From the NCBI GenBank assembly GCA_032173965.1, contig CM063294.1, positions 6,866,452 to 6,930,451 of the forward strand: 64,000 nt of DNA, written 5' to 3'. Of the stretch, positions 25,424 through 40,300 are shown one piece after another (position 1 is the first letter of the stretch; every line of letters begins with the position of its first letter). The DNA comes from Sitta carolinensis. Its lineage: Eukaryota > Chordata > Aves > Passeriformes > Sittidae. A program made the translations under genes and the position numbers. Under the pieces are notes generated by a model. That model worked only from the letters and a program-made list of their open reading frames with translations. It made no database searches and had not been told where the DNA came from.

Positions 25424-28220
25424 GAACAGAAAAATAATTAAGTTGCACATGGAATCACTGGTAATATATGAACAGCAGTGGAAGAAAAATTATTTGTGTA
25501 ACTATATCACATCAGTAGAATTGCTTAATTTAAGACTTAATTCAATTTTTGTAAAAGTTGACTTCACCTTTTTACTTTTGCTTGATAGTATTGTGGGCTT
25601 CCTCTCATACCCATAAGAGCTTCCAAACCATGGCTTATGAAATGCTGCAGTTTTGGTTTTTCTTTTCATTTTGCAGAAAGAGCCACTAAGCTGTGGTAAT
25701 AACACCTGTGTAAAAAATGACAAAGATCATCTGCTTGAAGGAGATGAACTGCAATTCCTGTCTCAAGTGGGAACCAATAATCTAGGTCCCATGCTCTCTG
25801 AAAAATTCCCCAAAAGATTAATTTTTAAGTGTGTATAAAAGCTTGTGCAAAAAGCAAGAGAAACATTGTGGGGCTGTCACTAAATGCAGTATTTTATGAT
25901 AAACTTTTTTCTGAAGCTCAATGCTGAGAAATGTGTTTCTAGAACCAGTGGTTGTGGAGTGCAGATTTGCAAACTTTCCACTGAGGAAACATCTCCCTCT
26001 AGAGAGGCCAAGCTTTATCTCACCTGGTTTTTTCTCCTGTATATAAAACCAAACAAACCAAAATAATGAATTCAGGAAAAAAACCCAAACAACACTTAGT
26101 TTTCAGTAAGGCTAGAACACAGGTAAGTCTACAATTTACAATAGTAAAATGGCTGGAGTTGTATATTTTTATGGGCAGAATTTTACTGCAGTGTGTTAGA
26201 TTATTTTTTCTGTCTCTGTTTGTGTAGCTGTACTCCTGATATTAAGAGAACTTGAGTCTTAGATAAACTGTCATAAAAAGAAATGGTATGCTAGAGAAAT
26301 AAGGTTTTAATTCCTCTTGTCTGAAGACCTCAAAGTAATTTTTTATCAATTTGAGCATATGTTAAACCTCAGAGCTCTCTTGAGTTAGACCAATGCTACA
26401 GTAATTTGTTGTTTCCCAGTTTCAAGTGCACCCATTTCAAATCTTTGTACTAAATTACTGGTTGTCCTTGTAAAGCTGGCCAAGGCGGGAGAGGGCAGTG
26501 AGGTTTTGTTTACTTTCAATTTACCCTTGCATCTACTTATAGAAGGAATGGGAAAGAGAATGAATCTATTTGATTACTTTAATTGTGACTGGGAATTAGC
26601 TATAATGTCTCAGCTTTTATCCATATGATGGCAATCATTCCTTATCATTATCTTCACATATGATGAAAACTTAAAAAATCTTGGGTAAAAAATGTGTGGG
26701 TTTCAGAAAGACCTCTCCATCCTTTTCAACTCAATCCTATTTCACAGAATTAGCTTGCTAGACTTTTTACAATATGGCACTTACCCATCCAATAGTTTTA
26801 AGTTATGTGAGAGCAGATTTTTCTCTGTCGGTGGAACTTCACTATCCTATGTGCCTGGGCTTCCAAAATGCTGCCTGTGTATTTTTAAGTGCTATTGAAC
26901 ATGGGTGCTGCTCCCCCCTGAATCTCTGTGCCCTGCTGGCACAGGATTCTGCACAAATGCTAAATTGTCAACAAGGCTTCGGTTTCACAGCTGCAAACTT
27001 TACAACGTGGTTTGTTAGTGACTTTAGGAAATTTTCCCATCCTTCAGCCCCTTTTTCTTCTAAAATTATTGATTGCTAATTCACAGCTGGAATTTACATA
27101 GATCTTTATTATGAAGGTAAGAACAGTGGCCACATTGCTTCTGTCTCAAACGAAGTCTTCACCGGCAGAAAAGAATTGCTGTGTTGGGCTATTTGCCCTC
27201 TTGTTTTCTAAATATAACTCAACTGCAGTCTGGTTCCTGAAGCCATCTGCATTGATACATCTAGAGAAAATAAAATATCGTATTAGTCACTAATTTTTTA
27301 AGTGAGCAAAACTTGGCAAAAATGAAAATAATTTCGTAAGGAAATACCCTTTTAAGCAAAGACAGGATTCTTAATGAGCTACAGCAAAGAGGCTTTGTAA
27401 TAGTAAGGATTGTGCTTCTCTCCTGTTTATAGCACCCAACTGTGGAAGCACTTTCAAAATATTTTTTTAAGACCTAATTTTGATAGAGCAGTAATTATTC
27501 ACCTCCTCTGAGATTTTCTCTTCCCATTTTTTTGGCCTGAAGATTTGTCTAGTAGAAAAAGGGTAACGATTTCTCTGAAGGGGAACCAGAGTAGCAGACA
27601 GGAGGAGGTTTTAAGTGAACAGGTGGACCTCAGCTAAGCCAATTGTTCCAGCATATCAGCAGTATCAGTTTTCCAAAATCACTGTTTTTATAAAAATAGT
27701 CCTCTAACTGGACACAGGCAAAATAAAATAAGCAGTGTTTCTGCTTGTAATGATTAATCATAATCAAACTTTTCTCACTGTTCAGACCTGCAAAGGTATT
27801 CATGGGCAGTCATTTAAAAGTAACATTCTTTTGGTTACTATCACTCAAATTTTGTAGGTATTCCTGTAGGTTCAGTATTCCTCTCTTCTACTGAGAAATT
27901 ACATTACTGTCATTACATTGCAAACCAAAACTGTGGGCTGCAGTTCTTGCAGGAATTCATCTGCCTGACAGTGACACACAAAATCCTCAGGATGCTCTCT
28001 TTGGCTGGTACTCCATTGCTGTTGTTACTGTACAGTTCTTTATTTCTGTGTGATGTTTTTTCTGGTTTTTGGGTCTGTCTTACCTATACTTTTTCTTTTC
28101 TGAATTAAGGTGTGGCAATAGCAGAAAGTGATTCATGGTTAAGAATTGGGAGGAAGTTTTAGATTTCTTACTTTTGGTGTTTTTTAATTTGTGTGGGGTT
28201 TTTCTATTTTGTATTTTGGG

Positions 28221-28243
28221 GTTTTGTTTGTTTGTTTGTTTGT
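28221..28243. repeat. (GTTT)n microsatellite
   Basis: About 23 bp of GTTT units within a wider T/G-rich stretch at 28170-28275. Confidence 0.75.
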
Positions 28244-30936
28244 TACTTCGTTGGTGGTTTTTGTTTTGTTTTTTAACCCAAGTATTTTTCTGGACGTACT
28301 TTTAGTATTTGTAATAATGGGGAACATTTCCTCATGATACTATAGAGGAGGTTTGACTTATGAAATGCCTTTTTTAGGCATCTGTTGTCAGCAGCTTTCT
28401 CTGGGGGCTCTTCATTTTGGCTGCATATGCCTCTTTTTTTGATTCAAACTTGTTTTCATGCAGATATCAATTTGACAGCTGTAACAGTCTTCAGATAGGA
28501 TATAAGATCTTTAGTTTTATGTGTGTTTATCCATAAACTTTGACTTGATTATTTTAAAAGATTTGAAATAGTTTCTGCAGTGACTGCATTTAAAAAGTCA
28601 TCACTTCCTAGTGACATCTATACCGTAGTAATTGAGCTAGAACATTTGTATGTTTGGAATGAATCTAAAATATCATTGAGTACCAGCTCCAGATAAATAC
28701 TGCCTTTTCCATTTATGACTCTTCTAATGCACCCTTCTATCTTTTCCATGCAGATAAAGTTTCTTTTCATTTTTACCAAGTGCATACAGTTCACGCTATC
28801 CTTTTTCCTCTGGCATCTTCATAAATGCTCCTTTAGTAGACTGTCAGTGTGTGCCTAGAGAAGGAAATATGGCTGGATTACAGCATGCCATTCTCTGGGC
28901 TGATAAAATAATCTGAGGGCAATTTAGTGCCTCATCTATTGGATCATCTGGACTGTTTCAGGGTTCCTCTCACTTCTGGAAAAAAATAAAAATCCTTGGG
29001 TTATTGGAGCTGAACCCCAGTTTCCTTTAGCCATATTTCTCCTTCCAATCCTTGGGCTTGAAAGGCAAATTAAATGAGTGGACTAGATAACAATAAATGG
29101 CTAATGAACTTTTGTCCTGGTGCTCGGCTGTCTGTAGCACAGAGGGAATTACTCATGTAGTGCATGCTTTGTTAACTAAAGAGTAGCAACAAGAGCACTT
29201 TGGTTAGAGGTTGCTCTGAGTATTCCACACTCCGTGCTCACAGAAGGGGTGACTATGTACTAAACACTACCAACAGATAATTCTTTGTTAACAGTTGCCC
29301 CAGGTACTGTTAGCTCCTTTTTTCAAACAGCTGGTTTCAAATTTTTCCCTAACATTTTCCAATTCAACATTGCTGAATGAAAACAGCACAAGAAAAAAAG
29401 AGGATAAGAGCATTAGGAAAGAATGTGAAAAACACTTCTGTATTACTGTGACTATCCAGTGCTTTGAGAATTTTACTGGAGAACCCATTCATACTGCCTG
29501 TAAGGAAGCAAATCCAGCAGCAGGGAATGTGAGAACATCTGGAGTGCAAGCCAAGAATCTAGGTCAGCAAATGACAGCTAAGTTATTGCTTTTAAATGGT
29601 GCAAGTTAAGGATAGACAGTGGTTGAGCCTTAGTTCTGCAGGATTATCTTGAAGTCGTGCTTTTTTATTGTTGTTCAGTGATTTAATTTATCTTTAAAGT
29701 TTCTGGGAGAACAGAATTTTCAGCTTCAGCAGCTTTCCACATGCCATTATTTGATGGCCAAGACAATTTGTTATTAACATGGATCAGAAAGTGTGATTGC
29801 AACAGACTTTGTCACAGGGGGGTTAACATGTCTTGAAAGACATTTGTAATAAAGAATAATATGCCTTTGATGTCTGTGTGCTGTTTCTCCAAAGAGGAGA
29901 GCTTTTATTTATCTTCCATAAAACTCTAAATGTGAGGTGTTAAAGTCCTGAGACACAGACTTGTTCTTTAGTGCAGCCTGGGGTTATTCTCATGCTGGTA
30001 GAGGGCAAGTCAGAGTGGCCTCGATGTGTTATGTGTCTGGGAGGACTTTATTATGTGTGTAAGTGTATTAGGTTGTATGCAAAATGGTGATGTGAATGGA
30101 AGTCAATCGAGTAATAATGGACAGGTAAAAGTAGTTTGACCAATATGTCAGTCTTTTGCTATCAATATTCTACAGGTGTACCATGCCATGTTATTTTTAG
30201 CAGATTGTCTGGAGTTAGTGTACTTTTAAAAATTGAAATGAGTTTGTGTAAAATGAATGTAGCTGCCTGCAGCGGAGTCTTACCTGCTCTTCTTCAAGTA
30301 TATTGAAAAGTGCATTGCTCTTATCTGAGTCTTATCCTCCAAACAGAAAATACAAATGCACTTTTAAAATAATTCCAGTTCGGGTTTGAGGGCACTTGAC
30401 TCATTCACACATACACTATGAGCAGCCTTTAGAGTCAAAACATTCTGATGGAGAAAGAATATTTGCAGGAACATAGATAAGAAAATTTGAAATACACAGC
30501 TTAGAACTGTGCACTGCAGCTGTCCTTGCACTGGCGAGTACCTTACTTTATGTAGAATTTTACTTATGACTAGGCATTTTCAGAAGAAAGCGTCAAATTC
30601 TGTTTTCAAGGTACAACATGTATCCCTTATTCCTGCCTAGCACTTTTATAATCCATAGCATTTTTCACTGAGCTGAGAAATGTGTTTCTTTGAATATTTT
30701 CAGCCCCAGCTGATTATCTCTTTTAACTGCAATGTAAAAAACTGGCATAGCTTTGTATGTTTGTGTTAGCATGTCTTGTACTCTGTAGAAAGCTATGCAG
30801 GAAATAAGTCAGCAGTGGAGCTGTGCTCTGCTTGCCTAGAGCACAGCTCATTCTTTATGCATTCCTAAATTATTAGAAAGAAGCTTCTTGAAAAATTTTT
30901 TGTTAATTTTTATAACAGAAAATAAAGAAAGAAAAA

Positions 30937-30960
30937 TTAAAAAAAAAAAAAAAGAGAGAA
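30937..30960. repeat. A-rich tract
   Basis: About 15 A residues followed by GAGAGA. It is a simple tract about 150 bp upstream of the CR1 fragment and is not its tail. Confidence 0.6.
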
Positions 30961-31099
30961 TGCATAAAACAAGCTAAAATGAGTAACCAGCTAATGGCCT
31001 GCTTGTTGTTCAGGGCAACGTGCAGCTGACAAGTGATGTGCTGGCAGACTGCAGCCAATTTCCATTAAAAGTCCACACAAGGTTGAAGCAATCTGCAAC

Positions 31100-31389
31100 T
31101 TCCTCATGAGGGGAAGCACAGGTGATGTTGCCAGGGCCCGAGGGGCTGGCCCGGGGCTGTGCCAGGGCAGCTTTGGTTGGCCATCAGGACAAGGCTCTTC
31201 CCGCAGAGGGTGCTGGGCACCGCCCGGGCTCCCCAGGGCACAGCACCAACCTGGCAGGGCTCAAGGAGTGCTTGGACAGCACTCGTGGGCACACAGGGTG
31301 ACTCTTGGCGTGTCCTGTGCAGGGTCAGGAGCTGGATTTTGGTGATCCTTGTGGGTTCCTTCCAATCCAGAATATTCCGTTATTCTGTA
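31100..31389 (+). mobile_element. CR1 LINE, 5'-truncated 3' end
   Basis: About 290 bp match the 3' end of avian CR1 non-LTR retrotransposons in sense orientation. Landmarks in order: a TTTGGTTGGCCATCAGGA segment (about 31172), GAGGGTGCTGGGCAC (31206-31220), CTCAAGGAGTGCTTGGACA (about 31260), GGTCAGGAGCTGGATTTTGG (about 31323), a GATCCTTGTGGGTTCCTTCC segment, and the terminal octamer repeats ATTCCGTT ATTCTGTA (31374-31389). There is no poly(A) tail, as expected for CR1. The copy is 5'-truncated and holds no reverse-transcriptase coding region. It is the best evidence for a bird-like genome. Confidence 0.88.
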
Positions 31390-34300
31390 AAAGAAATATT
31401 TGGTTTATGTATTGTGAAAACTTCAGTATAACATATAACAATCTCCAGAAAAAATCTTGCACTCCAAACGTCTTCTGGCACTTTGGAGTTGTCACATAAT
31501 TCCTGAACTATACTCCTGATGAAATGGTCACTTTTGCTGAGAACAGACTTGTTTTTGTCAATCTGTGCTTTAAGCTCTCTGGATTTTTTTTCAGGGACAA
31601 AAAGCTGTGTAGCATTCTTATGGCATGTGCTGGAGCTGATGGGAATTGGGCTTCCTGAGCTTCTCAGGAATTACTTCTTATCTCTCAGGTCTGAATTGGA
31701 GATTGAGAGTAGTGATGAAAGAAGAGTGTACTGTGCTGGAAATGATCACCTCTGGTTTTGGGCACACAGTCCAAACTAGTATTTGCAATGCAATTAAAAC
31801 TCACTGTCATTTCAGAGGACCTTAATTATATGAAAAAGTTTGGTTCAAGAAAGCTTCAAAAATCTCAGTAATTGACTTTGGATTTAAAGTTAAAAAAATA
31901 AAAAATCTGTAAGTGAAGTGACTCACATAAAAGCAGCAGGCTCTTAGTGATGGATGGTTCCTCTAGACTACAGCTGCATGCCTTAATCCCCTCCTCAGCA
32001 TCAGTGTGGACTGGTTCCATTCCATAAATAGTCCTCATGGTAGAAAATTTTGTCTCTATTTCCGCACTTCGTTTGCATAATAGCTCAGTGGAAATGTTTT
32101 CAGCTGAGATAAGAATGAAAACATTGGAGTCTGAAAACCATGAAATACTCATTTTAGAGCAGAAGCCATTATCTTTCATGTTGTCAGTTTTTCTTAGCTA
32201 ATATTTAGTAGTCAGAAAAGTGCTTTGTTTCTTAATTCTGCTTTTAATTTTTATGACAGGAAGTCAAGTGAACCAAGAGCTAAGGAAGTGAATGAAATTT
32301 AACAAAATAACTCAAATAAGTGACATCATTTTGTTGCTGTGAGCAATGTATAACTGATTCATAATGTGATGAGAGTAAGGAGAGAGATCTGAGTTTTGTC
32401 TGCCAACTCCATGTATTAATAATTGATCTACTGGCTGTATCAACTGTGTTACCTTTCTGTCCTCATATTTTATTTTATCTGGACATTTTGGAAATGAGGA
32501 TTTTTTTCAGTGTTGAATGTGCATCAGTTCCCTTTTTGGAAAATTCCACCTTTTCCTCCCTGGTCACATGTTTAGTTTATAAATTGGGAGGTATATAGGA
32601 GGAATTAAGTAGTCTAAAGCAACGTTCAGGTTCTCCCTCAGCTAACATTTGTAAAATGAGAGTTGGATTTTGCTTTGAGCTTCTGAGATCCTCTCCTTCT
32701 GAAGGTCACCTGCCTTTGCTCCCCCACCCTTCAGTGGGGGCTTGTGACCTGACAGCTGCTGCCTCTCGTTTGCAGGGAATTCACTTTCCACAATATTCCC
32801 CATTTCTTACTCATGACTTCTCCTGCCTTTTAGTAGGGAGACTGTTGTGCATTTTCTGATGGGAAATGAGAGCTGTGGTTTCTCAAGCACGTGTCTTTTC
32901 AAGTTTGCAGCATTCTCAGAAGCAGGTGAGTGGTGACACAGGCATCTGTGTCAGAACCACACAGAGTTTGAGGTTGAAGTGTGTTATTCTCTACCTTCCA
33001 TATTCTGAACCTTGTTGCATAAAATGCATGTTGAGACAAAAGGCAAAGTGTTGATTTTAAAATGTAAAATTCCTCTACTTTCTACTGAGGGAAACAGTAA
33101 TTTCTGGAGCATTCTGTTGTGCATATAATTACGTGTCCTTGTTGGTGAATTTGCATTTTAATTCAGAAGCACTACAATAAGAAAGAAGTCATCTGGCCAA
33201 TGCTGGAAAGTGCAAAATGACACCAAGGAGGTTGGTTTAGAGAGTGATTTGATGAGGGAGCCAGATCTGTTTTAGAAGGTACATAAAGATATTTAACTGA
33301 GGACCACAACACAAGGAGGCCAAGCAGGTGGCCGGTGGGGAGTCAGACGTTACTGATGACTCCATTTGGTGGAAAAAGCTGTGTATAACGGAAAAGCACA
33401 GCATTTCTGATTTTTGAGGTCAAAGTCTGTGAAGATGCAGCCTTGGGAATTTGGAACAGTTGAATGGTGTGATATGCAACTGACATTTCGAGGCATCCTT
33501 TTGTTATGTGTTTGGCCCAGTCCATGCCTACTGGGGCTTTAATTTGGCAGTGAGAGTTGGAGAATACTATCCACAGGCAATAACATTTGTGCAGTTACTG
33601 CTGTCACACTAAGAATCTGCAGCAAGTGGACTTTGGGAACAGGCACCACTCTGTAATTGTATGGATAAAGCTGTTAATTACAGGCAGATTTATTTTCAGA
33701 GCTATTATTATATATCACAATTTAACCTGTAATACTGAGTAGTTTAAATAGACACTGAAACATTTCTATGCAGTCATTAGTAAAAGCAGCAGGGATGCAA
33801 AGAGCTTACATTACTAGAAGGTAGGAGGTAAGGAATGCAAGACACCTTGCTGTAAGATTCCCAGTGTCTATATGGAAATGAGTGGACCTCTATAGGAAGG
33901 CACTTCAGGAGGTGTGAAACAAAAAATAAAGACAGCTTGAACAAGAACAAAGAAGATATTTAATGGAGCCATTTGGTTAAGGGATGAAGAATTACATGGA
34001 GGAAGAAAATAGTAATTTTTCAGAGTTCCTGCAGTAGAGGAAGAACACAACTATGTGAAATTTGTGTTAAAAATGATGTTACTTTAATGATGTTACCCAA
34101 GTGAAATCAATGACAGGAGATTTCTTCCAGTTTATCTACCATTTGTTTTCACTTTCTTTAAGACTATAATAGCTTATATTTCACAGTAGTTTTTATTTTT
34201 TGGATGTGTGGAAATAATGTTTTTCGCCTAGCCCAAAGCTGAGTAGTTTGGCAGTTTTAGCTCAGGTCTGTCCATATTTGCTGAGAAAGGGATGCATTTC

Positions 34301-37300
34301 TTGCAACTATTTACGTTCCTCTCACAGTAATATTCTTTGTTGTCTCATGATAAATCTTCAGGCAAAGTTGCTGCTTGTCTGGAGGAACATTGAGATTAGA
34401 GTGGAATCGATATGCTTCTCCATGCTTTCAGAACTATTAATAAGCATTGAATAGCAGTAGTTACAAATCCAAAGCCTCAGATAAAAGTAAATTAATTTGC
34501 CACCTCGGTAGCAATAAAGATGCTGGCCCTTCTTTGGTTTTGTTTCCCTCCTTTCTGCATCATCCTCCCTTCCTCACTCCTTCAAAAAGGTGAGAAACTT
34601 GTAGTCTTACCTGCATCCCTGGGAATGCTCTATGGCAGAAACAATTACAGTTGGGAAAATCTACTCCATTCACAGTTTCATTAAAACGGTTTTTTAAAGA
34701 GTAATTTATGTAACAAATGCTATGAAGTGGCTTTTGGGAGGTCTTGCTGATAGGGCAGGAGATTCAGAAAGGCAAATCTCCTGTGGAGCCAAGGCAGCAC
34801 TCATTTGCCACACAAGAATGGTTGGGATAGAGAGTCTGCACCTCAAGAGCATTCTTAAGGGGCTTGGGGTTTGGTTCTGGCTTTTGGGGTTTTTGTTTGT
34901 TTTTCAATTGGCTTATTTCTGAGAGCATTTGCAGTTATGTTAACTAGGGTAAAAATGAGGTGATCGGAGAGACATGTAGCTTCAAGGTAGAATTCATGTG
35001 AGCATCTGGTTTTGTGAAGAGCAAAAATGTGTTAGAGATTTGCATTGCTCTGCAAGGCTTCAATTAGAGGGAGACATTAACTGAAAGACTGCTACTTTGA
35101 CAGGTAAAAGATTTTTTGATTGCTGTTTTTCTGTAAATACTTGTTTCAGAATTTGGTTTTGCATTGTTCAAGAGGTAGTTTTCTTTCAAAGACACCTTTT
35201 AAGCATAAAACAAAAATAAATGACACTTAATGAATTACTAAGAATACTACAGAACACTTCCCTATTCACGTCTCTAGATTCTCAGTGGCCAAAGTATCAC
35301 ATATATGCTCTACATTAATTTCACACCTAATTTGAAGCAGGAAGAATCTGAACAGTTTTATGTACTCTGAAAAACACATCTATATTGTGGAGGAAATGAT
35401 CCACCATGGTCAGAAAAAAAGAAGGAAATGTCATGGTTTAAGAGCAATTTTAGCAGAGGGGAGGTGTTTGTGTTGGTGGTACTGCAACACCTGTGTTGGG
35501 GTCTTTCCTGCTTCACTGTCCTGCTCTGTTTTACACTGATAATTGGCATTGAGTTTAAGATTAAAGGAGCTTATTTATGATTATGTAAATGTGGTCACCA
35601 ATTTCTTTTCATTTGACCTTTTCTGACGGTTTTTTCCCTTCGATATGTGGTAATCCCCAAGTTTGTACACTTGGAGTTTTTCCAGAGTACTTCATTAATA
35701 TATATCACTATGTTTTGAAATTAAAACTTGGCATTGTTTCTGCACTCTTTGTGACTATTACATAGTGTTGTTATTATGGGATTTTTTTTTCTGTAGTATA
35801 CCAGTAATACCACTTAAACTTTTCTGCAGCAGTAGGAGGTTTTAGGTTCTTCTTTTCAGAAGTGCTTTAGACATTTTGAAGCACATGAGGCAGAAAAATG
35901 AAAGAAAGCTTTTACATTGCATTTTTAGAAAAATAAGGAAGTTCTGTTCTCATCAAAGCTCTCTTCTTATCCATAGATATATGAATGATAAATAATTTTG
36001 GTAAGTTTTACCTTAAGTGTGGTCATGCAGCAGTAAATTTATTACACATCTTTGAACAAAAGAGTTTTCTTTGGCTCTCAGTATTCATGTATTTAATATC
36101 AGCAAAGATTTCTATCTGTTTTGGTATTATATGCACAATGATTTCTTTTTTGAAAGGCAAGACAGACCTGAAAGGAAAAGTGTATTTTATGGATAGATGA
36201 TGTTCTGAACCATGTGTATCGGTTTGGTAAGAACCATAGGAGGTGCTTTTGGCACATAGTAGAATCTTTTTAGCTCTGACATTAATAATGTAGGTATTAT
36301 CTGAAGACAGGTCAGCTTTTTATGAGGCAAAAATTATCAAGAATAATTGCATGTAATGTTCTCGAAACAAAAAAGATAGATAGACAATGGTTTTGCAATT
36401 GAAAATAGATGCTACCAGCTGTTTTATAGATTGGTCACTGGGGCTTTAATGTGAGATAATTAACTTTACCTTACATAAGGTAAATTGTGCTTTTACTTTT
36501 TGGGTGATATTAATGAAAAGCCCCTAGGAACACAGAGAATAAACTGTAGGATCAATTTTTAAGTCTGTCTGGTGTTTACTTTAGCTTCCACATTATCTTA
36601 TGCCACAGGGAGTATAAAAAAGGAAATAACCATCCTTTATTGAGACAAGCAAAACCACAAACATGCAGCACATGCAGATTCAGTTTACCTCCAGAGCATT
36701 AGTGGTATCTTGGTGTCTGCTGAGATAAATTTAAGTATTGGTAGATTTCTTGTCAAATTTCTAGCAAATTTTGGCATGTCGAGGTCATATAATATACTGA
36801 GGACACTTTCCCTAGCAGGGAAATACAGTGAAATTACAGAATTTTTTGGCTGGTTTCTTCCTGATCACAGAAGTTGTTTGTAGAAGGCAGAGGAACGTAA
36901 CTGAGGTTTAATGCCCAAATCACCAGATGAACATTAGACCACAAAAGGAGGTCTGCATGAAAAGAGAAGAGGGTAAAAATGCCCTGGGCCTAATCTGCTC
37001 TCCCACATTAAAAAATTAAAGAAAACCTAAAAATTATCAATTGCTTTAGAGTTTCTTGAGAGGACCATTTTAAGATTTTGTCACATTGCCTTCACAGTAC
37101 CACTTCCTGGTCTGAACTGGATGGGTGCTGATGACAAAAGTTGCCTCTGAACAACTGATGAATATGAAAGGTTTTACTTGTGACAAATTCAGTGCTTTCA
37201 CTTATTGTGTAAACTCCCTGAGAAATTACTCATAATTCAAATACAAACAGAAAGAAAAAAATAATTCAATAAATAGAGTTCTGTGCAGTATAGGAGCTTG

Positions 37301-40300
37301 AAGTTCCTAATGGAAAGATTTTAAGCTATATAGTAACATGTAATTCTGAGCATGGACTCTATGGCTGTTGATTAGAGGTAGCTGAATGACAATTGTACAA
37401 AACAAAATGAACTGCTTGAAGCAAGCTTATAAAAATCAACAGTTTCATGAAGTTTATAATGTAGCACTCTTCTATCAGTTGCTGTAATGAACATGATTAT
37501 CATTAGAACACTCTTGTTATTCCTTCCCATGACTGTCTGTATATGTGTTTTGCTGTGAATATGCATGTGATTTAAGCACCCAAATTTCAAGATATTGTTA
37601 GTCGTTAAAATGTGAAACAGAGGTTTTGTGCCTTTGTTCTTAAGTGCCTGGTGTATGAGTTATAGTCAAATTTAATTTTTTCTCTATTCAGCTGGACCAC
37701 AGGGGAATCCTTGCTTTAATTAGTAAATTGCTTTTCAGTTATGTTTTTACACAGCCAATCATGGTTGGGTTTGCATTGCACTGTGGTGCTTATCCACTCT
37801 GTCAAGTTTGCATTAGGAAACCACCTCGCCAGCTGTTAGGGAAGAAAAGCAGCCAGTTGGCAGCTCTTGCTGGAATCTGGAGGTGCTCACTGAGAGCTGG
37901 GATTGTGGGCGATGAGCTGGGGCACAGAAAGGCTCGGGTTGTGCAGCTCACAGCTCCTGACTCTATGACACTGCTAAGCCCCTTGGCCCCAGCTGCCCTG
38001 CCAGCCCACCGCCCGCTGTGGGTGTCCAAGAGATGCTCTTGCCCCCTCATTTGTGTGCCAGGAGCAGCACTGGGCACACCTTCTTCACTAGCAGTGCAAG
38101 GAGAGTCAAGGTGCCTCTGCTGTCACTGAGGTCTTGTCCTGCATGGCTCTGGAATCCCTGATGGGTTTCCATGTTCATATGAAAAGCCTTTTGAACTGTC
38201 TCTCAATATGGAATAAGTGCTTCTTTCTTCAACAGCAGCACCCAGCTGTTGCCCTGCCTGTCTGCCTGTGCTCTGTGTGTCTCAGGATGGCTCTTGGTGA
38301 GCTGACTCTGGCTGCAGTTGCTCTTTCTACCTTCTGCTCTGGTGCAGTCTTAGTAAGATCCATGGGCAGGCACCAAGGCAATCACCAACAAACCCTGCCA
38401 TAACAGTTCTCTCTTCTTTTGCACTCGACTTCTGCACAGGCCGTCCCAAAATCTCCATCCTCCTAAAGAAAATGACAAACATTTCTGAAGGTACAGCTGC
38501 TCTGTGGACACGTGAAGCCTTGCTCCCATCATCTGCTTTGCCCTCAGGTGAGGAAGGGTTGCAGGATCTTGTTCATCTCAGCATAGAAATTCAGAAAACA
38601 AACATTTTTAAAGTAGTGACAGTGATGCTTCTGAGACTCAACAATTTGAGTTATGAGTGCTTTGAGGCCCCTCCTGTGCAGGTGAGAGGAATGAATGACA
38701 CTGGAAGGCAAGAGCAATCTCCTATCTTTAGATATGTGAAATCTTGCAAATATGATGTCCAATGCCCTCCATGCCCTCTTTTTGGAATCCAGAATACCTC
38801 CTTTGGAAGGCTGAAAGGATGCAAACTCTTCATGCTTCTATAAAGCATATCCCTGTTTTTATGTGCTAACCCCAGTAGGAGGGTGTACCTCTCCTGTAAG
38901 GTTAAATATTTCTCCATTTTGTTTCTAGTTGTTCTGCTAAGCTGTACTATAAGGCAGGTCAAGTCTTAGTTTCTCTATGTACCAAATGGCCATAAAAATA
39001 CAAATCTAATGTTATTTAAGGCTTGGCTGATGTTTCTGTGCTTGGATTAAATGTTGCAAATGCTGCAGGTTCTATAGGTGGTCAATTCAAATACTGAAAT
39101 TTTAGAACAGCACTTTTGAGCAGTTGTTGCTCTGTCAAAATAGCAGGTATCAGGTCGAATGATTGAATCAACATACCCTATTCAGTATAGTAGAAATGCC
39201 ATTTGTACTGGAATATCATCATTGGAATAATGTCCCTTGCTTTGCCAATGACTTAGCTGTGCCTCGGCATTTTAGAGCAGCAGGAGACCATTATCCTCTA
39301 ACAATGCACTAATTCATTGACATTATCTCTTAAGTAAAACATATTGCAGAAAGAAATTTTCCAGGTGTGTTTCCTTCTATATAGAATACAAAGTGTTTAT
39401 GGCAGTTCATGCAGCTAATTTCTGTTGATCTGCTTTTTCCCTTCATTGCAATACATTTGTGTTAAGGCTTTCTTAAGGTATGAACAAATGAAGAAGGAAT
39501 TCTTTTTTAATGATGCTTTCAGAGGAGTGTGTGTGGGATCTTAAAGCTTTAAAAGCTTTGAAGCCACGCAAGTAATCTTCTACTTTTCTGAAAGCTGCAT
39601 TATAATATGTGGTTGTCTGGTTCTGTTTCTGTTGGTCCTTTCCTGTTTTGGTCTTTTGTTGGTTTTTTTTGGGGTTTTTTTGGACTTCAGCCTTGGTAAC
39701 AGCCAGGTTTTTGGCAGAGATGTCATTCCTCACTGCATCAAGTCCTGAATTATGCCATGTGTTATGATACCAGCCTTCCACTTTCTGCAGTAATTCTCTT
39801 GCTTATTTATTTCTCTTTTTCACCAAACTTGAAGTGATCGGTGCAAAATCATCTACTAGATTTGGAAATTAAAAAAAAAACCCAACCTCTCAGCCTGTTC
39901 TATGGCTGAAATTGTATTTGTATCTGGAGACCTCTGGAGAATGACCTATATTGTCAAACCCCACAATTTGTGCTCCTCTATTCCTGTATTTGCCTCGTTG
40001 CAATTTTTCTTCCTTGAATGTGCAAATATGTTGTTTATTTTTGTGGAACTAATATCATTAATGTCCTGTCACTGTCAGGTTTTTCCCAGATGTGGGGTAC
40101 CCTTAGCTGGTTACAGATAACTTTGATTGGTAGAACAAAATTATATGTTTAAAGAATAGCCATGCTGAACATGAGGGGGTAAGTCTGCAACATGTTGAAA
40201 GATTGGAATCAGTCTGTCAATTGGAGGTACCAAAGTGATTTCTTTAAACTTTATTATGTCCATGTTTAAGCTTGTTGTCCATGTGTAACAATGGCACCTC

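Noticed and set aside
29295..29609. 104-codon open frame
   Set aside because: No similarity to a known protein that I recognise, and open frames overlap it on the other strand. The composition is like its surroundings.
37800..38130. G+C-richer stretch with a 133-codon open frame, considered as a retrogene
   Set aside because: No recognisable protein, no poly(A) tail, and an open frame on the opposite strand over the same bases. Left as ordinary intron.
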